Assembly: GCA_900318885.1 (NCBI GenBank)
Contig: ONMN01000012.1
Span: 1-64,000 of the forward strand
Source: an uncultured Prevotellaceae bacterium
GTDB lineage: Bacteria; Bacteroidota; Bacteroidia; Bacteroidales; Bacteroidaceae
DNA: 64,000 nucleotides
Direction: 5' to 3'
This document shows, one piece after another, positions 1 to 7,618 of this stretch; position 1 is the first letter of the stretch, and every line of letters begins with the position of its first letter. Made by a program: the position numbers and the translations under genes. The notes below the pieces were generated by a model, which was not told where the DNA came from, did no database searches, and saw nothing but the letters and a program-made list of their open reading frames with translations.

Positions 1-99
1 GGCTTGTTGTTCTACGTAGGACAAGCGTTCCTACTCGCAGGTTCGATTTTCGGCCTCGACTATTACGTTGATAAACTGAAAACGTTAGTCAAAAAATAA
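1..99 (+). CDS. C-terminal end of a membrane protein (partial, product unknown)
   Basis: Only the last 32 codons lie in the window, ending in TAA. The visible part is a hydrophobic helix with Gly and aromatic residues (GLLFYVGQAFLLAGSIFGLD) followed by a short basic tail ending in KTLVKK. This fits the last transmembrane segment of an integral membrane protein, such as a small DoxX-like protein, but the fragment is too short to name. A strong intrinsic terminator starts 34 bp after the stop, so this gene closes its transcription unit. Confidence 0.5.
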   Translation, partial: GLLFYVGQAFLLAGSIFGLDYYVDKLKTLVKK

Positions 100-132
100 C
101 CTTGCGCGCTTAAAAGCGCAGAAAATTAAGCA

Positions 133-174
133 CAAATCCACGCCAAATTAGCATGGCGTGGATTTGCTTTTTTA
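133..174 (+). terminator. Rho-independent terminator
   Basis: A perfect 12-bp stem (133-144 with 155-166; arm CAAATCCACGCC) encloses a 10-nt loop and is followed by a T-rich run at 167-174. It lies just after the gene ending at 99 and about 100 bp before the 3' end of the opposing aroB, so it terminates plus-strand transcription. Confidence 0.85.
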
Positions 175-272
175 TATCTCGTCTCTGGGAATAGCCCTAA
201 ATAAAGGCGTTCTGAGAGATTTGTCAATTTTGTCAATCGTCAATTTCCGGGCGTTTGCCGGAAAGGTGCGGA

Positions 273-1331
273 TTAGCACTCGCGGTAGAAGTCGAGGGCA
301 TCGCGGATTTCTTCCTCTGAGGCGGTTTGGTTGATGCGGATGTCGCCAACGTCGCCGAGGAGGGTGAAATTGATGTCGTGGCCGGTGTTCTTCTTGTCGT
401 GGTGCATGAGTGCGAGGAGCTGGGGGTAGTCGTCGCATGTGATGGCCATGCGGCCGTAGTGTTCCTTGATGGCGGCAACGGTCTGGCGCATCTTTTGCTG
501 CGGGAAACCAGTCTTGACACAACAGAGGTAGAGCTCGACGATGAGTCCGTAGGCGACGGCATAGCCGTGAAGGACGGGCTTACGCTCGAGGGCCAGCGAC
601 TCGAAGGCGTGACCGGCGGTATGACCGAGGTTGAGGGCCTTGCGAATGCCGTGCTCGGTGGGGTCTTCGGTGACGATGCGCTGCTTGACGGCGACGCTTT
701 CGGCGAGCATGGGAGCTAGAGAATCTAGATGATCTAGATTTTCTAGAGATTCTAGAAATTCTAGGAGTTGGGCCCACATGCGGTCGTTGGAAATGAGGCC
801 ATGCTTCAGCATCTCGGCATAGCCGGAGAGGAGGTTCTCGCGGTCCATGGTGCGCAGGAAGGTGGTGTCGAGGATGACGGAGCTGGCATTGGAGAAGACG
901 CCAATCTCGTTTTTCAGTCCCCCGAAGTTGAAGCCGGTCTTGCCACCCACGGAGGCATCGACCATGGAGAGTAGCGTGGTGGGGATGTTGATGTACTGAA
1001 TGCCGCGCTTGAAGGTGGAGGCGGCAAAACCGCCGAGGTCGGTGACCATGCCGCCACCGAGATTGATCATGAGCGAATGGCGCGTGGCCCCGAGGCGCTG
1101 GAGTTCGGACCAGACGTGGGTGACGGAGTCGAGCGTCTTATGGGTGTCGGTGTCGGGTATGACGATGCGCTGTGCGTCGCGCATGCAGTCATAGTCGGCA
1201 ACGACGGGCAGACAGAGGCGCTCGGTGGTGGTGTCGACAAGTACAAACAACTGGTCATATTTGCAAGCAGCAATCGCTTCACTGAGCGATTGCTGCAAGT
1301 TATCGGAAATGATGACTTTCTGCGGTTCCAT
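273..1331 (-). CDS. aroB: 3-dehydroquinate synthase
   Basis: 352 aa, the normal length for this enzyme, which converts DAHP to 3-dehydroquinate in the cytosolic shikimate pathway using NAD+ and a divalent metal. The Gly-rich NAD-binding stretch NLGGGMVTDLGGF, the loop NIPTTLLSMVDASVGGKTG, and the metal-binding region with SGYAEMLKHG, NLGHTAGHAFE and LHGYAVAYG are all present. The start sits 5 bp after the stop of the receiver gene (1337-1693), so the two are probably cotranscribed. Oddity: residues roughly 189-206 are a repetitive Leu-Glu/Asp stretch encoded by a 9-bp tandem repeat (separate entry). Confidence 0.95.
   Translation of the reverse strand: MEPQKVIISDNLQQSLSEAIAACKYDQLFVLVDTTTERLCLPVVADYDCMRDAQRIVIPDTDTHKTLDSVTHVWSELQRLGATRHSLMINLGGGMVTDLGGFAASTFKRGIQYINIPTTLLSMVDASVGGKTGFNFGGLKNEIGVFSNASSVILDTTFLRTMDRENLLSGYAEMLKHGLISNDRMWAQLLEFLESLENLDHLDSLAPMLAESVAVKQRIVTEDPTEHGIRKALNLGHTAGHAFESLALERKPVLHGYAVAYGLIVELYLCCVKTGFPQQKMRQTVAAIKEHYGRMAITCDDYPQLLALMHHDKKNTGHDINFTLLGDVGDIRINQTASEEEIRDALDFYREC
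715..765. repeat. In-frame 9-bp minisatellite inside aroB
   Basis: TCTAGA-like hexamers recur at exactly 9-bp steps: start positions 715 (GCTAGA), 724, 733, 742, 751 and 760 (TCTAGG). Because the period is a multiple of three, the repeat stays in frame and encodes a run of Leu-Glu-x or Leu-Asp-x tripeptides in AroB. Expansion or contraction by slippage would add or remove three residues without breaking the frame. Confidence 0.8.
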
Positions 1332-1336
1332 AGGGT

Positions 1337-1693
1337 TTATTCACCAATATATTTCGCGATGGTCTGGATGCACTTATCGGCATTGACGGGCTTCGCCAGG
1401 AAGTCGTCGCAACCGGCATCGAAGGCGGCGTGACGGTCGCTGTCGAAAGCGTTGGCGGTAAGTGCGATAACAGGCAGTTCGGGCTGTGCGGCCTTGATTT
1501 GGCGCGTGGCCTCGAGACCGTCCATGACGGGCATCTTGATGTCCATGAGGACGAGGTCGGGTTTCTCGGACGCTGCCAGTTCTACGGCTTCCTGTCCGTT
1601 GCGGGCACGGAAGAATTCGTAGTGACGCTTCAGGATATAGTTCATCAGCATGTAGTTGCTGTCGTTGTCTTCTGCTACAAGTATTCTTTTCAT
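1337..1693 (-). CDS. Stand-alone response regulator receiver protein (CheY-like)
   Basis: 118 aa, a single receiver domain with no output domain. The acidic pair E8-D9, phospho-acceptor D51 (in LVLMDIKMPVMDG), T79 and K101 (in FLAKPV) form the complete phosphorylation site. Such proteins relay or modulate phosphorylation from hybrid sensor kinases, or act by protein-protein contact. The likely partner is not in the immediate neighbourhood. It lies 5 bp upstream of aroB and 51 bp downstream of the sugar symporter. The gap before it is an AT-rich leader with repeated CAATT motifs. Confidence 0.9.
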   Translation of the reverse strand: MKRILVAEDNDSNYMLMNYILKRHYEFFRARNGQEAVELAASEKPDLVLMDIKMPVMDGLEATRQIKAAQPELPVIALTANAFDSDRHAAFDAGCDDFLAKPVNADKCIQTIAKYIGE

Positions 1694-1744
1694 AATATCA
1701 ATTCACAATTTTCAATTCACAATTCACAATTATCAATTAAATAT
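1694..1744 (-). repeat. AT-rich leader of short CAATT/CACAATT repeats
   Basis: The gap between the symporter stop and the receiver start consists almost entirely of variants of TCAATT(C)ACAATT. A very similar stretch lies before the gene starting at 44124. No hairpin or promoter match stands out. It may be an unstructured translational leader or a dispersed simple repeat. Confidence 0.55.
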
Positions 1745-3274
1745 TTATTCTCGGCCACCTTTATCAGAATAGGCGGTACCTTCGTGAACGCCCTCACCAG
1801 GTACATAACCCTTCCAACGCCAGAGCTTGGTCATATCCTCGAGGGTCTTGCCCTTGGTCTCGGGAACCAGTCGCCATACGAAGATGGCAGCAATGACACA
1901 GATGCAACCGTAGAGGCCGTAGGTGAACCAGTGGCCGAAGTCGTCGCCCTCGGTGAGGTGCATATTGAACATCGGCACGAAGGTGGAGGATACGATGAAG
2001 TTGAAGATCCACTGGAAAGCCACGGCGATGGCTACAGCGGCACCACGGATGGTGTTGGGGAAGATTTCGGCAATGAGAACCCAGCAGATGGGGCCCCACG
2101 AGAACATGAAGCATGCCGAATAGAGGAGCAGTGAGGCGGCGGTGACGAGCTCGAGACCGGCATGGCCGAAGGTAACGGCAACGCCGAAGGCACCGAGTGC
2201 CATGCCCAGTGAACCGAAGATGAGGAGGGGTTTGCGTCCCCACTTCTCGACGGTAAAGATGGCGACGAGGGTAAAAAGGATGTTGATGACACCCATGAAG
2301 ACGGTGATCATCATCGGGTTGTCCATGCCCATATCGCCGAAGATGCGCGGTGCGTAGTAGAGTACGGCATTGATACCGACGGCCTGCTGGAAGACGCTGA
2401 GCATGATGCCGATGAAGATACACATGGCACCATAGGACATGAGGCGTTCGGTTTTCTGAACGAGTGTCTCCTTGATGGCCTGAAGGATGAACTGTGCACG
2501 CTCGCTGCCGTTGATGCGTGTCAGTACGTTGAGTGCGTGCTGGTCCTTGCCGACAGCGACGAGGTAACGCGGTGACTCAGGCACGAAGCAGATGAGCAGT
2601 GCGAAGAGTCCTGCGGGGACAGCCTCGGAACCGAACATGTAACGCCAACCGGTGGTAACGGTCCACTGTGCTGCGGGATTGATGGCCGCGATGCCCTTAC
2701 CCATTTCCTCTACGAGGGGCTGGATGTGGTCGCCGAGGATGAAGAAGTTAACGAAATAAACCACCAGCTGACCGAAGATGATGGCAAACTGGTTGCAGGA
2801 GACGAGCATGCCTCGGATGTTGGAGGGTGCTATCTCGCTGATATACATCGGGCAGATGGCTGATGCGAGACCTACGCCGATGCCACCGATGACGCGGTAG
2901 ATGTTGAACATGATGAGCAGCGAGTAGGAAGGTTCTCCGTGGGTGAAGAACAGGAACTCGGGCTCCATGGATCCCAGAGCGGAGATGAAGAAGAGGAGTC
3001 CGGCGATGATCAGCGAGCGCTTACGTCCCAGATTAGTAGCCAGGAAGCCGGAGAGGGCAGAACCGATGATACAGCCTATGAGTGCGCTGGCAGAGGTAAA
3101 TCCGTGCCATCCGTCGGTGTAGGCAAAGTCCTTTGACTCCATGAAAAACGCCTGAAGACCCTTTTCGGCTCCAGAGATGACGGCCGTGTCGTAGCCGAAC
3201 AATAGTCCGCCGAGTACGGCGACCAAAACAATTGAGAAAAGGTAGGCTGAGCTACCACGTTTTTGGTATTCCAT
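1745..3274 (-). CDS. xylE: MFS sugar:H+ symporter, xylose (XylE) type
   Basis: 509 aa with about 12 predicted membrane helices, in the size range of the sugar porter family. Family signatures are visible: GGLLFGYDTAVISGA in helix 1, LGRKRSL after helix 2, CFVPESPRYLVAVG before the central loop, GINAVLYYAPRIFG in helix 7, WGRKPLL, and VPETKGKTLEDM at the C-terminal end. It imports D-xylose or a related sugar with protons across the inner membrane, which fits the xylan-degrading genes elsewhere in the window. It is the first gene of a minus-strand set with the receiver protein and aroB. Substrate is inferred from overall similarity; glucose or arabinose cannot be excluded. Confidence 0.85.
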   Translation of the reverse strand: MEYQKRGSSAYLFSIVLVAVLGGLLFGYDTAVISGAEKGLQAFFMESKDFAYTDGWHGFTSASALIGCIIGSALSGFLATNLGRKRSLIIAGLLFFISALGSMEPEFLFFTHGEPSYSLLIMFNIYRVIGGIGVGLASAICPMYISEIAPSNIRGMLVSCNQFAIIFGQLVVYFVNFFILGDHIQPLVEEMGKGIAAINPAAQWTVTTGWRYMFGSEAVPAGLFALLICFVPESPRYLVAVGKDQHALNVLTRINGSERAQFILQAIKETLVQKTERLMSYGAMCIFIGIMLSVFQQAVGINAVLYYAPRIFGDMGMDNPMMITVFMGVINILFTLVAIFTVEKWGRKPLLIFGSLGMALGAFGVAVTFGHAGLELVTAASLLLYSACFMFSWGPICWVLIAEIFPNTIRGAAVAIAVAFQWIFNFIVSSTFVPMFNMHLTEGDDFGHWFTYGLYGCICVIAAIFVWRLVPETKGKTLEDMTKLWRWKGYVPGEGVHEGTAYSDKGGRE

Positions 3275-3309
3275 ATTTGATTTTTTATTGGTTATTCGTT
3301 AACAGATTA

Positions 3310-3317
3310 CAAAAGTA
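3310..3317 (-). promoter_or_regulatory. Putative -7 box for the xylE operon
   Basis: The minus strand reads TACTTTTG here, matching TAnnTTTG, 36 bp before the xylE start. No clear TTTG was found about 20 nt upstream. It is back to back with the holB promoter, so the two divergent promoters share about 60 bp. Confidence 0.5.
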
Positions 3318-3337
3318 ATGCTTTTCTTCGAAATTCA

Positions 3338-3369
3338 TTTGGAAATATCACACTTTTTAACTAATTTTG
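3338..3369 (+). promoter_or_regulatory. Consensus Bacteroidota promoter for holB
   Basis: TTTG at 3338-3341, a 20-nt spacer, and TAATTTTG at 3362-3369: a full match to the TTTG/TAnnTTTG promoter. Transcription would begin around 3374-3376, only a few bases before the ATG at 3378, implying a leaderless or nearly leaderless mRNA and ruling out the upstream in-frame ATG at 3318. Confidence 0.75.
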
Positions 3370-3377
3370 CGCAGAAA

Positions 3378-4511
3378 ATGGCTTTTGAGCAAGTTATAGG
3401 ACAACGAGAGGTGCAGCAGCGCCTGATGCGGATGGTGGATGAAGAGCGTCTGCCGCATGCTATCATGCTGACCGGACCACAGGGTGCGGGGAAGCTGGCA
3501 CTGGCCATTGGTTTTGCCAAAGTGCTGCTGTCGCAAGGCGGCGAGACAAGCATGTTCGGCGAACCCGTCGAGAGTCCGATGCTTCGCAAGCTGGAGCATC
3601 CCGACCTGCACTTCACCTACCCTACTATCAAACTGCCGTCGATGAGTGCCGACCACAAACCGGTGAGCGACGACTTCGCCCACGAGTGGCACGAACTGGT
3701 GATGGCGGGTCCCTACTTCACCATGAACGAATGGCTGGAGCTGATGGGCGGTGAGAACCAGCAGGCCATCATCACCGCCGGTGAGAGTGACGAACTGGTG
3801 CGTAAGTTGTCGCTGAAGTCGAGCCAGGGAGGCTATAAGGTCAGCATCGTGTGGTTGCCCGAGCGCATGAATCAGGAATGTGCGAACAAAATCCTGAAGT
3901 TGCTGGAGGAGCCGCCCTCGCAGACGGTGTTCCTCATGGTGTGTAACGAGCCCGAGAAGCTGTTGGAGACCATCCGCAGTCGCGTGCAGCGCGTGGATGT
4001 AAAGAAGATTGACACCGAGGACATCCGTCAGGCACTGATGGAGAAACGCGGACTGACGGAGGACGAGGCCAAGCGCATCAGCCGCATGGCAAACGGCAGT
4101 TGGTTGAAGGCGCTGGAAATGCTGAGTGCAGATTCGGAGAATGAGCTGTTTCTGGATATGTTCCAGACGCTGATGCGCCTGTCGTACCAGCGTAAGGTGA
4201 AGGACCTGAAGACGTGGTCGGAGCGCATGGCATCGCTGGGGCGTGAGAAGCAGAAGCGGTTCCTGGATTATTTCCTGCGGCTCGTGCGCGAGAACTTCAT
4301 GTATAACTTCAAGCAGGAAGACCTTTGCTACATGACGCAACGCGAGGAGGATTTCGCCAAGAATTTCGCGAGATTCATCAACGAAGCCAACGTGCTGCCC
4401 ATCTACGACCTTATCAACAAGGCCATCCGCGACATCGGACAGAATGCCAATGCGAAGATCGTGTTTTACGACATGGCACTGCAAATGATTGTACTTCTGA
4501 TTCAGAAGTGA
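3378..4511 (+). CDS. holB: DNA polymerase III subunit delta-prime (clamp-loader ATPase-like)
   Basis: 377 aa. Delta-prime is the stator subunit of the clamp loader that places the beta sliding clamp on DNA. The start MAFEQVIGQ and the P-loop-like LTGPQGAGKLALA (about residues 28-40) fit; the fold is AAA+ but this subunit is usually not an active ATPase. Sensor-type residues lie in NKILKLLEEPPSQTVFLMV and ETIRSRVQRV. An in-frame ATG 60 bp upstream exists, but the promoter lies between the two, so 3378 was chosen. It opens a plus-strand set with ricT and gldH. Confidence 0.9.
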   Translation: MAFEQVIGQREVQQRLMRMVDEERLPHAIMLTGPQGAGKLALAIGFAKVLLSQGGETSMFGEPVESPMLRKLEHPDLHFTYPTIKLPSMSADHKPVSDDFAHEWHELVMAGPYFTMNEWLELMGGENQQAIITAGESDELVRKLSLKSSQGGYKVSIVWLPERMNQECANKILKLLEEPPSQTVFLMVCNEPEKLLETIRSRVQRVDVKKIDTEDIRQALMEKRGLTEDEAKRISRMANGSWLKALEMLSADSENELFLDMFQTLMRLSYQRKVKDLKTWSERMASLGREKQKRFLDYFLRLVRENFMYNFKQEDLCYMTQREEDFAKNFARFINEANVLPIYDLINKAIRDIGQNANAKIVFYDMALQMIVLLIQK

Positions 4512-4561
4512 CGGAATAACGGAATTACGGAATAACGACATAAAAGAAATTAAGATAAAAA

Positions 4562-5686
4562 ATGGAAAAAGAACTCGAGATAAAGACCGGCTGCGACCGA
4601 GGGCTATGTAAACATGCCATCGGACGACAGGACCGTCAGTTGAATACCTACGACTGGTTGGCCGACGTGCCAGGGAATGCCGACACGACGGATCTGGTGG
4701 AGGTGCAGTTCAAGCATACGCGCAAGGGCTATTACCACAACGTGAACAATCTGCCGCTGAAGAAAGGCGACATCGTTGCCGTAGAGGCGAACCCGGGTCA
4801 CGACATCGGTGTGGTGACTCTGACAGGACGACTGGTGCACATGCAGTTGAAGAAGGCGAACCTGAAGAGTGCCGACGACATCCGCCGCATCTATCGCATA
4901 GCACGTCAGACCGACATCGATAAGTTCAAAGAGTCGAAGCATCTGGAGCATGCGACGATGATTGAGAGCCGTCAGATTGCCAAGAATCTGGGCCTGAAGA
5001 TGAAGATTGGCGACGTGGAGTATCAGGGCGACGGTCAGAAGGCCATTTTCTATTATATTGCCGACGAGCGCGTGGACTTCCGCCAGCTCATCAAGGACTT
5101 GGCAGCAGCATTCCATATCCGCGTGGAGATGAAGCAGATTGGTGCACGTCAGGAGGCCGGACTCATCGGCGGTACGGGTCCCTGTGGACGTGAGCTCTGC
5201 TGTGCCACGTGGATGAAGAACTTCTCGAGCGTCGGAACGTCGGCCGCACGTTTCCAGGACATCTCGCTGAATCCGCAGAAACTGGCTGGTATGTGTGCCA
5301 AGTTGAAGTGTTGTCTGAACTATGAGGTGGACGACTACGTGGAGGCAAGTCGCAAGTTGCCGTCGAAAGAGACCATCCTGCAGACGCTGGACGCTGACTA
5401 CTATTATTTCAAGGCCGACATCCTGGCAGGGCTTATCACCTACTCTACCGACAAGAACATTGCCGCCAATCTGGAGACGATTACTGCCGAACGTGCCAAA
5501 CAGATCATTGAGATGAACCGTCAGGGCGAGAAGCCGGAATCGCTGTTGGAGGACGGCAAGAAGAAGGCTCCGCAAGGTCCTATCGACTTGGCAACTCAGG
5601 AGAACATTGCCCGTTTCGACCGTGCCAAGAAAAAGAAGAAAAAGAAGAAGAAAAAGCCCCAGCAGCCCCAAGATGCTCAACAATAA
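4562..5686 (+). CDS. ricT: PSP1-domain protein, RicT/YaaT family
   Basis: 374 aa. The PSP1 C-terminal domain is recognised by the segment from about residue 60 to 275, with the Cys-rich signature GTGPCGRELCCATWMKNF and CAKLKCCLNYEVDDY. In Bacillus the RicT complex carries iron-sulfur clusters and affects RNA maturation; the role in Bacteroidota is not established. The C-terminus ends in an uninterrupted poly-Lys run followed by PQQPQDAQQ, an unusual basic tail that could bind nucleic acid. It starts 50 bp after holB, and its last 14 bp overlap gldH. Confidence 0.85.
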   Translation: MEKELEIKTGCDRGLCKHAIGRQDRQLNTYDWLADVPGNADTTDLVEVQFKHTRKGYYHNVNNLPLKKGDIVAVEANPGHDIGVVTLTGRLVHMQLKKANLKSADDIRRIYRIARQTDIDKFKESKHLEHATMIESRQIAKNLGLKMKIGDVEYQGDGQKAIFYYIADERVDFRQLIKDLAAAFHIRVEMKQIGARQEAGLIGGTGPCGRELCCATWMKNFSSVGTSAARFQDISLNPQKLAGMCAKLKCCLNYEVDDYVEASRKLPSKETILQTLDADYYYFKADILAGLITYSTDKNIAANLETITAERAKQIIEMNRQGEKPESLLEDGKKKAPQGPIDLATQENIARFDRAKKKKKKKKKKPQQPQDAQQ

Positions 5687-6149
5687 GCATACCTTATTAT
5701 ATATTAGTAGCCTCGCGCTGCTTATCATGCTTATGACAGCCTGTGACAAACGGACCGTCTATCATCACTACGAACATACCCCACTGTCGGGATGGGAGCG
5801 CAACGACACGCTCTCGTTTGTCGTCGGCCCTGTCGGTGAGTCGGGATCATACGTAGAGGATCTGGGACTGCGTATCAGCAATGAATATCCGTTTATGGCT
5901 CTGAACCTGATTGTCGACCAAGAGGTTTGTTCCACGCACGAAAAGCGTCGTGACACGCTTGTTTGCGACCTCATCAATGAGCAAGGAGTCCTTACAGGGC
6001 AAGGTGTGAGCCAATATCAGTATTCGTTTCATGTGACCACGATGGAACTGCAAAGTGGCGACAAGCTTTATGTATCCGTGCGCCACGACATGAAACGCGA
6101 GATACTACCGGGCATAGCGGATGTCGGACTGAAGTTAAGCAGGAAATAA
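5673..6149 (+). CDS. gldH: Gliding-motility-type lipoprotein GldH
   Basis: 158 aa when started at MLNNKHTLLY. That start gives a clean lipoprotein signal (hydrophobic stretch ending LLIMLMTAC, Cys24), whereas a longer reading frame would add a basic N-terminus encoded within ricT. The body (YHHYEHTPLSGWERNDTLSF and following) matches the GldH family, which is needed for gliding in Flavobacteria but also conserved in non-gliding Bacteroidales, where its role is unknown. It overlaps ricT by 14 bp, so translation is probably coupled. Its stop lies 5 bp from the stop of the convergent rodA. Confidence 0.85.
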   Translation: MLNNKHTLLYISSLALLIMLMTACDKRTVYHHYEHTPLSGWERNDTLSFVVGPVGESGSYVEDLGLRISNEYPFMALNLIVDQEVCSTHEKRRDTLVCDLINEQGVLTGQGVSQYQYSFHVTTMELQSGDKLYVSVRHDMKREILPGIADVGLKLSRK

Positions 6150-6154
6150 GTTTC

Positions 6155-7618
6155 TTAACTCCTCAACAGATTGCGGCTGGCATCGAGGCGCAAGAAGATA
6201 AACAGCAGGAAGGTAAATCCCCACAACGAGGAACCGCCATAGCTGAAGAACGGCAGCGGGATGCCGATGACGGGCGTCAGTCCGAGCACCATGCCGACGT
6301 TGATAAACACGTGGAACAGGAAGATGGACAGTACGCAATAGCCGTAGATGCGTCCGAAGGAATGGGGCTGACGTTCGGACAAATAAATCAGGCGTAGTAT
6401 CAGTGCCAGGAACAACACCAACACACCGGCAGAACCCAGAAATCCTTCCTCTTCGCCAACGGTGCAGAAGATGAAGTCGGTGTCCTGCTCGGGAACGAAC
6501 TTCAGTTTGGTCTGTGTTCCATTGAGGAATCCCTTGCCCTCGAGTCCTCCGGAGCCGATAGCAATTTCCGACTGGTGGACGTTATATCCCGCACCACGCA
6601 GGTCTTCATCTAATCCCAGCAGCACGTTGATACGTGAGCGCTGGTGAGGCTCCATCACGTTCTGCATGATGAAGTCGGCACCATAGAAGAATCCCAGAGA
6701 CCCTAAGGCGAACAATGCTATAAAGAAATAGGAACGTATGCGCGTGCCTAAGCCTTCCCACAGTAAATAGCCTACGAGCAGAGCCGTCAGTCCCATTTGA
6801 ATATAGGTGATGTCAAAAGACAGTTTCAGGAATATGAGTGACACAAGTGTTGCACCAATGCAGTAGAGCAGCAACTTCCATGCCAGGCGACGGTTGCAGT
6901 AGACCCAGACCATACCGATGGAGAAAAGCTGTATGAGCAGGATGACGGAGAACTTGCCGACGCTGGTGGGTGTCTCGCCGAAGTGGACGTCGGCAAAGCG
7001 AATGCCAACTACGAAATAGATGACCATGGCCACTCCCGTAAACAGGATGGAACCCGGCATTCCCTCGCGGTAGAACATGAGGAAGAAGGCGAGATAGACC
7101 AGTGCGGAACCCGTCTCACGCTGCAGCACGATGCATATCATGGGCATCAGGATGAGCAGCAACGTCATTCCGAAATGTTTCCAGATGTGGATGCTGTAGC
7201 CGTATGCCGACATGAATTTCGCCAGTGCCAGTGCTGTGGCGAATTTGGCAAACTCGGCAGGTTGCAGTCGCAGCGGACCCAGTACGAGCCACGAGCGCGA
7301 ACCCTTGATGCTATGTGGATTGAATATGGTGGCAAAGAGCAGTAAGAGCAGAGCGGCGTAGATGATATAGGCAAAGGTGTCGTAGAACCTGTCGTCGAGC
7401 ATGACGATAACGAATCCCAGCGCAATGCTCGTCCCAATCCAGACAATCTGCATACCCGAACGTGTGTCGAGGCTGAAGATGTCCGTCTCGCCATACGAGT
7501 AACTGGCTCCGCAGACACTGATCCATCCGAAGGTCAGCAGGGCGATATAAATAGCTATCGTCCACCAGTCGATGCTGCGCAATACACTCTGTTGCTTCTT
7601 ACCTGCTTGTTGTACCAT
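6155..7618 (-). CDS. rodA: Rod-shape peptidoglycan polymerase RodA (SEDS family)
   Basis: 487 aa from the ATG at 7618, which overlaps the mrdA stop by 20 bp; a longer open frame upstream lies inside mrdA and is not credible. Multiple membrane helices and SEDS signatures are present: SRSWLVLGPLRLQPAEFAK, the segment NVHQSEIAIGSGGLEGKGFL, and the C-terminal GIPLPFFSYGGSSL. RodA polymerises glycan strands with its partner PBP2 in the elongasome at the inner membrane. It is the last gene of the mre operon. Confidence 0.93.
   Translation of the reverse strand: MVQQAGKKQQSVLRSIDWWTIAIYIALLTFGWISVCGASYSYGETDIFSLDTRSGMQIVWIGTSIALGFVIVMLDDRFYDTFAYIIYAALLLLLFATIFNPHSIKGSRSWLVLGPLRLQPAEFAKFATALALAKFMSAYGYSIHIWKHFGMTLLLILMPMICIVLQRETGSALVYLAFFLMFYREGMPGSILFTGVAMVIYFVVGIRFADVHFGETPTSVGKFSVILLIQLFSIGMVWVYCNRRLAWKLLLYCIGATLVSLIFLKLSFDITYIQMGLTALLVGYLLWEGLGTRIRSYFFIALFALGSLGFFYGADFIMQNVMEPHQRSRINVLLGLDEDLRGAGYNVHQSEIAIGSGGLEGKGFLNGTQTKLKFVPEQDTDFIFCTVGEEEGFLGSAGVLVLFLALILRLIYLSERQPHSFGRIYGYCVLSIFLFHVFINVGMVLGLTPVIGIPLPFFSYGGSSLWGFTFLLFIFLRLDASRNLLRS

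Noticed and set aside
715..765. Clustered TCTAGA as a restriction or regulatory target array
   Set aside because: The exact 9-bp step keeps the aroB frame and encodes a tripeptide repeat, so a coding minisatellite explains it better.
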